A stretch of DNA of 64,000 nucleotides, taken from NCBI GenBank assembly GCA_949825065.1, contig OX463848.1, forward strand, positions 42,612,766-42,676,765, in the 5' to 3' direction. Under the pieces are notes generated by a model. That model was given only the letters and a program-made list of their open reading frames with translations. It was not told the DNA's origin and made no database searches. Shown piece after piece: positions 56,527 to 64,000 of the stretch (position 1 is its first letter; every line of letters begins with the position of its first letter). Made by a program: the position numbers and the translations under genes. This stretch comes from Odontocerum albicorne (taxonomy: Eukaryota > Arthropoda > Insecta > Trichoptera > Odontoceridae).

Positions 56527-56958
56527 ATCTCTATGGAGGAGTTGCGCAAAACCTCCCAAACAGGACAGTGCCATCGCTGTCAAAAATTCTTCCACAGCGC
56601 TGGTAGCTGTCACGCCCCTCCCGTATGCGTTAAATGCGCACGAAACCACAGAACAGCCGACTGTAAAAAGCCGGCTGACACCCCTGCAAAATGCGCCAAT
56701 TGCGGCGGTCCCCACCCGGCAAACTACAGAAGCTGTCCCTCTCACCCCATGAGCAGAACGGCAAAACAAGCCCACCCATCTGCGCTTCCGCCAGCCAGAG
56801 AAGCCCCCAGGATGTCCCCCCCTCTGGCCAGGCCAGTGTCGAGAGTCGCATCCCACGGTTTCTTACGCGAGCATCGCAAAAAATGCCCGCCCTCAGCTCT
56901 CCTCCCAACCAGCCCCCCAACTAGCACCCCCAAACCCGCGTTATCCGTCGCAGGCTGA
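56527..56958 (+). CDS. LINE ORF1 (gag-like), 5'-truncated
   Basis: About 143 codons of element sequence, read in the frame that starts upstream in the flank. Three zinc-knuckle motifs are visible: CHRCQKFFHSAGSC, CVKCARNHRTADC and CANCGGPHPANYRSC (CX2CX3-4HX4-5C types), the nucleic-acid binding region of Jockey-clade ORF1 proteins. A Pro/Ser-rich tail follows, ending at TGA 56958, 74 bp before ORF2. The N-terminal part is missing because of 5' truncation, so the protein as such is not functional. Confidence 0.8.
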   Translation: MSMEELRKTSQTGQCHRCQKFFHSAGSCHAPPVCVKCARNHRTADCKKPADTPAKCANCGGPHPANYRSCPSHPMSRTAKQAHPSALPPAREAPRMSPPLARPVSRVASHGFLREHRKKCPPSALLPTSPPTSTPKPALSVAG

Positions 56959-57032
56959 CATCTCTACAGTTTTGAAGACCCTCGACGAGGCCATGTACAT
57001 GGCCCGCGAGGTCTTCAACTCCCTCGCAATGT

Positions 57033-59807
57033 GTGTCCCCTACAATGGCTAGAGTCAGCAGACCCTGCCACCTAACTGTCGCGTACTGGAATGCAAACGG
57101 CACTTGCAGAACCAACAAGCAAGAAATCGAGGACTTCATCGTCGAGCACAACCTAGATGTGATGATGATTAATGAATCCTTCTTAAAACCCAGCCACCGA
57201 TACTCTCTCCGAAATTATTATGTTTACCGTAATGACCGCCTCACAGGCAGAGGAGGCGGCACAGCTATCATAATAAAGGCGAGCATCGATCACTGCCTCT
57301 CCGCATCCGCCCCCACGGACAACATTGAGAGTACCAGCGTTGTGGTTCAAACCCTCAACCACGGTCCTCTCAAGCTCGTGTCCGTGTACCTCCAACCGTT
57401 ATTACCGCTTCTCGAGTCAGATTTGGACTCACTCTTCGCGGACAATCTTCCCACTATAGTAGCGGGAGACCTCAACGCCAAACATCCGCTTTGGCACAGT
57501 CGTGTCAAAAACATCCAAGGCCGCGCACTAGCCGAGATCTCCTCCCGCAAAAATTACCTTGTGGACGCCCCCGCCACTCCAACAAGAACCTCCCAAAGAG
57601 TAAACGACTCTGCAGACGTCTTAGACATCATCATCAAAAATGACATCCCGTTTTATAGCGACTTGCTAGTTCTAGAGCAGTTGCAGTCCGACCACTACCC
57701 GGTTTTATTAACACTCACCGACAACAACCCTCTCCAGGATCCGTTACCTTTCAGGAGGCATATCACCTCCTGGGATGATTTCGCGGTCACTCTCGAGTCA
57801 AATCTCAGGGTGCCGACCTCTCTTCCTGACGCCAAGGCCATTGATGCAGCGGTGAGTTATCTCACCGGCAACATCAAGTCGGCCCTCGAGTCAGCCTCAA
57901 AACTGAGACCTCCCCAAAAGCCAGATCCCCCACTCCCCGTCGATATTAAAGCCAAAATCGCGGAGAAGAACAAGATCAGAAAGCTATGGCAAAAGACCGC
58001 CAATCCCACGTACAAAACATTGTACAATCGTCTGGTGAAACAGATCAAATTCGACCTACAGCGCCATCGTAACGATCGCTGGGGCGAATTTATCGAATCA
58101 CTAGAAGTCGAGGAACACAAAAAGTGGAGGCTGACTCGTTCTCTCCGCACAACCCCTCAACGGCCCACCCCCCTACAGGGCCCTAACGGAACAGTTTTCT
58201 CGGCGCGTGACCGCGCCGAAATATTTGCCGGCTCGCTCGCCATTACTTTCACCCCAAATTCTGACCTCAACAACCCGACGCTCTCCGCATCGGTTGACAA
58301 AAAGGTCAAACAAATTGTCGCTTCACGACCCCCGCCGACTTCGGATTTCTTCACCCCGCAAGAAATCCACAAGATCATCCACAACCTCCACAATAAGAGA
58401 ACTCCCGGTCCAGATTCAATAAACAACTTCACCCTGAAGAAACTCCCGAAAAAAGCCGTCTGCGCCATAACTTCAATCTTTAATGCCTGCTACAGGCATA
58501 GATTTTTCCCTTCCGCTCTCAAATGCGCAGACGTTATAATGTTTCCGAAACCGGGTAAAAAATTAACACTCCCCGAAAATCACCGCCCGATCAGCTTACT
58601 GCCTACCCTAGGTAAAGTGCTCGAACGACTTATCCTCGATCGCCTATCAAGCGAGATAACCTCGCTTAACATAATTCCAGACACGCAACACGGTTTTCAA
58701 CCGCGACACTCGACCTCTCATCAACTTCTTCGCGTCGTAGAACACATAGTGACTGGTTACAACAGAAAACATCAAACCACCCTCCTCTCGCTGGACGTGG
58801 CGAAAGCCTTCGACACGGTCTGGCACAACGGACTGCTCTTCAAACTACACAAGGCCGGAATCTCTCTCCGCCTCGTGCAGATCATAGCATCATTTCTCAG
58901 AGACCGCACCTTCTCCGTCAAGGTGAGCGGTATAAATTCATCCCACCGGCCCATACAAGCGGGGGTTCCGCAAGGAGCCCTCCTCTCCCCCACTCTCTAC
59001 AACATATACACCAGCGATATGCCCTCTCTCCAGACCAGTCGATCTATCACCGCACAATACGCGGACGATACGGCTTTTCTTTCATCCTCGAAACACTCTT
59101 GCGATTCCCACTCTCGCATTCAAAACTTCATTCCTAGACTGGAACGCTGGTGTAGAAACTGGAAGGTCAAGATAAACCCTTCCAAGAGTGCAGCAGTCCG
59201 TTTTTCCAGAAGACGTCTGGACTTCATCCGACCACTCAGACTTTTCGGCCAGAGCGTTCCGTGGTGCGACGAGGTGAAATACCTCGGCGTCACTCTAGAC
59301 GCGAAGCTGTCCTGGAAAAAGCACACCACCAACATCACCGGGAGGGCGTACGGCACTCTGAAAGCCCTCACACCACTCTTGGGCAGACACAGTAAGATGT
59401 CCCCTCGTATCAAGTTAAACTTGTACAAGGCCATCATACGTCCTCAGATGACGTACGCCATCCCGGTCTGGGGCCATGCGGCCGAAACCCATATGCGCAA
59501 ACTCCAGGTGCTGCAAAATAAGGCAATGCGCATCATTATGGATGCGCCCTACTTTGTCAGCAACAAACGGCTTCACGAAGACCTAGATCTCCCCACCATC
59601 CGAGAATACGCGATCTCTCTGGCCGAGAGGTTCTACAGCTCTCTCTCGACTCACCCGAACCCCCTAATCAGCTCACTCACGGACTACGACGTGAACGCTA
59701 ATCTAATCCACCCCAGGCCCAAACAAATGCTTCGAACGACCCCCCGACCCCCTATTCGGAACGGTAGGCGCCGAATAGTGTCCAGTGCACATACCCGCGC
59801 TTCATAA
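57033..59807 (+). CDS. LINE ORF2: endonuclease and reverse transcriptase, intact 924 codons
   Basis: A complete open frame. The N-terminal endonuclease (about residues 10-230) shows VAYWNANGTCRTNKQEIEDF, INESFLKP, VAGDLNAKHPLWHSR and SDHYPVLLTL, with the catalytic Asn, Glu, Asp and His positions present. The RT (about 470-760) shows NHRPISLLPTLGKVLERLIL, LSLDVAKAFDTVWHNGLLFK, AGVPQGALLSPTLYNIYTSD and the catalytic AQYADDTAF. The C-terminal region has KVKINPSKSAAVRFSRR, VKYLGVTLDAKLSWKKH and RPQMTYAIPVWGHA. Sequence style places it in the Jockey clade. It nicks target DNA and reverse-transcribes its RNA. No stops or frameshifts were seen, in contrast to every other LINE in the window. Start chosen at the ATG at 57033, just before the conserved endonuclease start. 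Confidence 0.93.
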   Translation: MSPTMARVSRPCHLTVAYWNANGTCRTNKQEIEDFIVEHNLDVMMINESFLKPSHRYSLRNYYVYRNDRLTGRGGGTAIIIKASIDHCLSASAPTDNIESTSVVVQTLNHGPLKLVSVYLQPLLPLLESDLDSLFADNLPTIVAGDLNAKHPLWHSRVKNIQGRALAEISSRKNYLVDAPATPTRTSQRVNDSADVLDIIIKNDIPFYSDLLVLEQLQSDHYPVLLTLTDNNPLQDPLPFRRHITSWDDFAVTLESNLRVPTSLPDAKAIDAAVSYLTGNIKSALESASKLRPPQKPDPPLPVDIKAKIAEKNKIRKLWQKTANPTYKTLYNRLVKQIKFDLQRHRNDRWGEFIESLEVEEHKKWRLTRSLRTTPQRPTPLQGPNGTVFSARDRAEIFAGSLAITFTPNSDLNNPTLSASVDKKVKQIVASRPPPTSDFFTPQEIHKIIHNLHNKRTPGPDSINNFTLKKLPKKAVCAITSIFNACYRHRFFPSALKCADVIMFPKPGKKLTLPENHRPISLLPTLGKVLERLILDRLSSEITSLNIIPDTQHGFQPRHSTSHQLLRVVEHIVTGYNRKHQTTLLSLDVAKAFDTVWHNGLLFKLHKAGISLRLVQIIASFLRDRTFSVKVSGINSSHRPIQAGVPQGALLSPTLYNIYTSDMPSLQTSRSITAQYADDTAFLSSSKHSCDSHSRIQNFIPRLERWCRNWKVKINPSKSAAVRFSRRRLDFIRPLRLFGQSVPWCDEVKYLGVTLDAKLSWKKHTTNITGRAYGTLKALTPLLGRHSKMSPRIKLNLYKAIIRPQMTYAIPVWGHAAETHMRKLQVLQNKAMRIIMDAPYFVSNKRLHEDLDLPTIREYAISLAERFYSSLSTHPNPLISSLTDYDVNANLIHPRPKQMLRTTPRPPIRNGRRRIVSSAHTRAS

Positions 59808-60186
59808 GGTATCTATCTTACCTCCTTATTTATATATGTACACTATTTTAAAGTCACAGCGTTATCCCCCACCCCCGTCTTCGTAATATATTTATAATTA
59901 TTGAAATATCTATGTCTATGTATACATCACTATCCTTTCTTTCTTTGTATTCATATTTATCAACGCTCGTGACATATAAAAATATAAGTATATTATTATG
60001 TAACCTATATGTATCTATAACCTTAATGTATGTACCAAACTCTATCCCTCCTCTCTATACAAAATTTTTTCCAACACCACCACCAAACAACCCAAATTTA
60101 ATACCCAAAGTCCGTTCATACAAAACCGATGAAGGAGTAAGGTGTCCGACAATCGGACCGACACTCCGAGAAAATCATTAACTTGG

Positions 60187-60308
60187 ATCAAACCAATACA
60201 GTTTACATCTCGCTTTCTTCTCCGCAAATGTATATATGATATTATTGAAGTTCATTTCTTGTTCTTTTGCTTCGCCTTATCCCATCCATTTGGGGTCCGC
60301 TGTTTGGA
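60187..60308. repeat. Continuation of the inverted duplicate after the LINE
   Basis: Resumes the match to the left block (to GGTCCGCTGTTTGGA, partner near 30990) straight after the second target copy. Confidence 0.88.
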
Positions 60309-62022
60309 CCTTCTTTATTTTAGTTCAAGCATATTCATTCATTTTAGTTAAGCTAGTTTTAACAAGCCGTAATAATGCAAACACCAATATATGCTCCTAA
60401 AACAGCCAGATAGTTGGGTATGCAGATGACCTCAAAATAGTAGGGAGATCCATGACAGCCAAGTACAGTAAAGTACAGTACACAATATTTATTAATCAAA
60501 TTCATTTCCTATATTTAATGTGTATTTATATAGTTTCACATTTATCTTTTATCTGTATTTTACTACTATTGCCCGTTTTAAAATTTCAAAGGATCTAAAA
60601 TTTATACACGTTTTTATTCAAAATATATTGTTACTTGATAAAAATTATATGTTTTATGTATTGCTGAAATCTACATAAAATGACTAATATGTTTTAATAT
60701 GATTAGCAGCACAATTAATTCATATAAGAATTAATGAAATTAAGGTAACATGTTAAAAAGCGTGGTGGAAGACAATATTGTTTTGAGTCACCATCAATTG
60801 AACCTTTATTTTTACTGGCATATGTCGAGCGAGTGCGAATATTGTTACTAGATGAACTCTTTAACCAGACTAGAACATGTTTTTTGGTACCCTTGGCATT
60901 CGAATCCTAAACCCCCAGGTGGAAGACAAACGTCTTGACAACTATGCAATGGAAGTCATAATACAATTAATTTACTTTACTTTCCCTTAGTATATTTTCC
61001 TTTCAGGATTAGAATATTGCTAGGGATCTATTCCATACTGTCATGTCCGACGCCACATCCCTTATATCTGCCCAATACAGCTGAAGTCTTTTTGGCACGG
61101 GTATTTCACTTGTTACCTAGAAAGCGCAACTTAGGGTTTACTATCTTTGTTATTCTGAAAGGGACTGTCTTATGCAGAGATTTATCACTCGATTTAACAG
61201 AGTAATACATATATGTCATCTTAGATGCTTGTTATTTTGATATCGTTATTCCGTCAAAACCCAATACCTATTGTGAATAAACTTCATTAAAAATGCACAT
61301 TACGGTACAAGAAGTATTTGGAACCTTGGAGACAGTGGCAAAAGAAGTTGGACTGGAAATTAATGAAAATAAGACTAACATCATGAAACAGAGTAGGAGA
61401 ACAGACAATGGTCCACAAGGTAACATTAACAGATTCAAGGATGAATATGACTTGGAGGTAGTGGAAGAGTTCACCTATCTGGGTTCAACTATAACGAAGG
61501 AAAATGAGGAGCATGCTGAGATTAAGAGAAGAATCACAACAGGGAATAAAACATTTTTCTCCCTACTGCCAGTGTTCAAGTCCAAAAGTGTCCATAGAAA
61601 AACCAAAGTCACCCTGTACAAAACAATTATTAGAACAGTGGCGGCATATGGATGCGAATCATGGACACTGACAGCTAAATCCGCAGAGTTGCTGGATGCC
61701 TTCGACGGAAGAGTACTAGGCAGGATCCTGGACCCCGTGAATGACGGCGAAACCTGGCGAATACGATACAACAACGAGCTATATAATATCTACAAAGCTT
61801 CCAGGCTATGTACAGAGAATGCCGTCATCACGAGCACCCAAAAGAATCCTGGAAGGACACCCGGAAGGGAGGAGAGCGGGCAGGCCAAGGCTGCGATGGG
61901 AGGACGAAGTTGAGACGGACGCAATTCGCCTGCTACAGTTGCAGGATTGGAGGGTCGAGGAGGAAGACAGGAGGAGTTGGAGGCAAAGATTGACGGAGGT
62001 CACAGCTCGATATGGGCTGTAA
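60309..62022 (+). mobile_element. LINE RT fragment, interrupted, present only in the gene C block
   Basis: About 60385-60470 encodes SQIVGYADDLKIVGRS (the RT catalytic YADD box). After an interruption (about 60475-61290, containing a SINE) the frame resumes at 61293 with VQEVFGTLETVAKEVGLEIN, EFTYLGSTITKENEEHAEIK and YGCESWTLTAKSAELLDAFD, then shifts near 61800 to RMPSSRAPKRILEGHPEGRR, LRWEDEVETDAIRLL and the RYGL end. The left block retains only its last 300 bp. Confidence 0.82.
60830..60965 (-). mobile_element. SINE, degraded
   Basis: Minus strand has a tRNA-like head with a decayed B box (GGATTCGAATGCC) and the shared AACCAGACTAGAA-type body. Lies in the segment interrupting the LINE. Confidence 0.55.
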
Positions 62023-62329
62023 GACCATCGAAAGAAGAAAGTTTTTACAAGCCAGCTGGCAGGGCCTGATGCTCTTGATGTGTTTATTCGAAGTATTCTT
62101 CTGAGTTAGTTACCCGACTTCAGTAGCTATTATGGTAGATGGCAATCTGAAAGATATCATCCGATCCATATGAACCCCTTATTGTACCTGCTGTTAATTA
62201 GCGGTACTATCAGTATAAGCCAGAAGGACCGTTGGAAGTCATTGAAATCCATATTTACTATTATATCTATTTTTTTTTTATAATGCATTTAGTCTGTTCT
62301 GTTTTAGCGTAGATCTTAAGTATGTTATT
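62023..62329. repeat. Duplicate of 30370-30629, upstream of gene C
   Basis: Reverse match to the left block, including AAGCCAGCTGGCAGGGCCTG; no coding exon recognised. Confidence 0.75.
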
Positions 62330-62760
62330 AATTGTTTCAGTAAAGAAAAACTTTGTTCCACGGAATACACATTTTCGCCTCTTCTACATCTATACGCCTT
62401 CTCATACAGTCCCTAGAATTCCTGTGACTTTTAAAATTTCGTTTTTCAGAATATCATGCCCTTGATCCAACCATACTTTCCTTGGCCTTCCTCTACCACA
62501 CCTTCCACTCACAATTGAACTGTATATTTGTTTTGTTAGTTTTTCTTCCTTCATTCATTCCACATGCCCAAACCATCTTAGAGTGATATTTTTCCTCTTG
62601 CTCAACACATCAGCGGTAAGTTCACACTCATCCCTAATAAGTAGGTTCCGTATTATGTCATACATAGTCACCCCATGTATTCTTCTAAGTGCACACATTT
62701 CTACAGCATTTATTCGACCCTTTTCAATATTTTACCATGTCCACAAATAACTTCCATACA
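62330..62760 (-). mobile_element. LINE C-terminal fragment upstream of gene C
   Basis: Inverted partner of 29970-30360; the reverse strand encodes the same decayed tail (GRCGRGRPRKVWLDQ-like, RHMGVTMYD-like). Confidence 0.75.
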
Positions 62761-62764
62761 TGAA

Positions 62765-62885
62765 AGTTGGTTAATGGTGTGCACAAAAATTGATTGTTAA
62801 TGGTGTGCACACATTGATTGTTAATGGTATGCACAAATTGATTGTTGATGGTGTGCACAAATAGATTCTTAATAGTATGCATAAA
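62765..62885. repeat. 24-bp tandem repeat, about 5 diverged copies
   Basis: Units of GATTGTTAATGGTGTGCACA plus AATT; partner of 29795-29938. Confidence 0.85.
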
Positions 62886-63145
62886 TAAAATAATGTAAAT
62901 ATCTGGATAAAAGCTGTAGCATTGAATAGTCGTGGTAATCATTAGATTTTAAATATGAATATAAGAGAATGCATTATTCCATAAAGCATTCATCTAAATC
63001 AAATTTTGTGCGTATTTTTATAATCTATTTATAAACCTATGGCGCCTCCTTTGGCTTGGCGCCCCTAAGCAAGTGCTTAGGTTGGTCTGTTAGTCTGGAA
63101 TAGCCCTGCTTAATGAACTAAAATGCATTTTGTATTTTCCCGTAG

Positions 63146-63401
63146 GATGGAGCTCACATTGTAATAAATACGAGTGTATAGGCATAGAGATGGGTCAGAC
63201 TTCTCAATGTATTGTAGACTTGAATGATTCTCAAAGTAATGAAGCCAAAAATGAACGCATGGTGAACGTCCCTAATCAGACTACATTTGATATGAAATAT
63301 TTTCGATATCAAGCGGGTTTGAATCTTAGTAATACAGAAATGTGTGGCGCAGCCATTTACAATGAAACAGTTGTCATCACTGCAGCTCATTGTACTTTCA
63401 A
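63146..63401 (+). CDS. Gene C exon with catalytic His and activation site
   Basis: A 256-bp exon; acceptor TTTTCCCGTAG ends at 63145 and donor GTAAGAA begins at 63402. Same phase structure as gene B's exon. It encodes a pro-region with Cys (WSSHCNKYEC), the activation-like site ERMVNVPNQTTFDMKYFRYQ (a single Arg where gene B has Lys-Arg), and MCGAAIYNETVVITAAHCTF with the catalytic His. The C-terminal catalytic exons are beyond the right edge, so its triad cannot be judged. Inverted relative to gene B. Confidence 0.87.
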
Positions 63402-63420
63402 GTAAGAATTTTTACACTAC

Positions 63421-63981
63421 AGAGTGTCCCAAAAAAATTCATACACACTTTGAATGGTTATAAATTCAGTATTTATTAAGATACATCTAAGATTAAAACT
63501 CCAAGTTTAAAAAAACAGATGAATATTTTTTTAATTATTGCAAATGTTCAAATTGATGGATGTTCTTGTTCATGCACTGCAGATAACATAGAATTGCAAA
63601 CATCACGAAACATTTGTTTTAGTATTTGGGCTCTTAATTCATTAACTGTTTCAGGTTTAGTGCTATGAACTTTATCTTTGATGAGTTTACATAAAAAAAG
63701 TCCATCGGCATGAGGTCTGGAGATCGTGGAGGGTATTCAATGGTTATTCTACGTCCAATCCATCTGTTCTGCTAATTTTCATCAAGATATGCTCTCACGT
63801 CACGATGACAGTAGGAAGGTCATAAGGCATTATCTTGCTGGAAATAAAAGTCTTCCTCATCCCTTAACTCTTCACGAATGCGTTGATTGAATTCCTGTTG
63901 CAACTTCACGATTACTTCCTGCTGCAACTTCAATTTAATGACACTGTGTAAAAGTGTGTGTATATTTTTTTGGGACAACCT
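63421..63981 (-). mobile_element. Mariner-like remnant beside gene C's His exon
   Basis: Same element, same position and same relative orientation as at 28750-29310. Ends AGAGTGTCCCAAAAAAATTC and, at the far side, GGGACAACCT. Transposase remnants are on the minus strand. Confidence 0.85.
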
Positions 63982-64000
63982 TTATTACTTTGTAATGCCT

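Larger units (their letters stand above)
56527..60186 (+). mobile_element. Jockey-type LINE with 15-bp target duplication
   Basis: 3660 bp flanked by ATCAAACCAATACAG at 56512-56526 and 60187-60201. The empty site survives at about 31085-31100. It is GC-richer than its surroundings, 5'-truncated within ORF1, and lacks an A-tail. A perfect 6-bp stem with CAA loop (60144-60158, GTCCGA-CAA-TCGGAC) lies 28 bp from its 3' end. Intact ORF2 suggests recent arrival. Confidence 0.93.

Overview
This window reads as eukaryotic DNA from an insect: AT-rich, intron-bearing, and mostly made of transposable elements and tandem repeats. Hints are mariner, hAT, piggyBac-like and PIF/Harbinger-like elements, CR1/Jockey-type LINEs and tRNA-derived SINEs. 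An insect such as a hemipteran is plausible, but the species cannot be named from the sequence. No bacterial genes, CRISPR array or rRNA are visible.

The only host genes I can support are three paralogous membrane-anchored, chymotrypsin-fold serine proteases. Gene A (+) contributes its last exon at 1632-2126. Gene B (-) has three exons at 29612-29330, 27092-26831 and 20431-19976. Gene C (+) contributes its His-box exon at 63146-63401. They alternate in orientation and sit in inverted segmental duplications: about 1.0-4.8 kb pairs with 24.5-16.4 kb (A/B), and about 28.75-32.0 kb pairs with 63.98-55.0 kb (B/C). Gene B keeps the His box but carries Asn for the catalytic Asp and Thr for the catalytic Ser, so it is probably a pseudoprotease. 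Gene A keeps the Ser.

Layout: 1-5 kb holds gene A's end and a 51-bp minisatellite of about 39 units. 5-16 kb is nested TIR elements, SINEs and LINE pieces. 16.4-19.1 kb is the same minisatellite in inverted orientation, split by a 2.07-kb hAT element with an 8-bp TSD. 20-30 kb is gene B, with a 3.3-kb LINE placed just upstream of its last splice acceptor. 32.46-37.66 kb is a giant, nearly perfect palindrome whose arms differ mainly in copy number of a 63-bp tandem repeat (2 versus 7). 37.6-50 kb is further TIR elements and LINE fragments. 50.8-52.1 kb is a satellite with higher-order structure. 52.1-54.6 kb is a third, non-palindromic copy of the palindrome unit. 55-63.4 kb is the inverted duplicate of 29-32 kb, now carrying a truncated LTR element and a 3.66-kb Jockey-type LINE with an intact 924-codon ORF2.

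The window is informative because its duplicated blocks give pre-insertion (empty) sites for several elements. The order of events can therefore be read from the sequence alone: gene duplication first, then LINE, MITE, hAT and LTR insertions and arm-specific repeat expansion.
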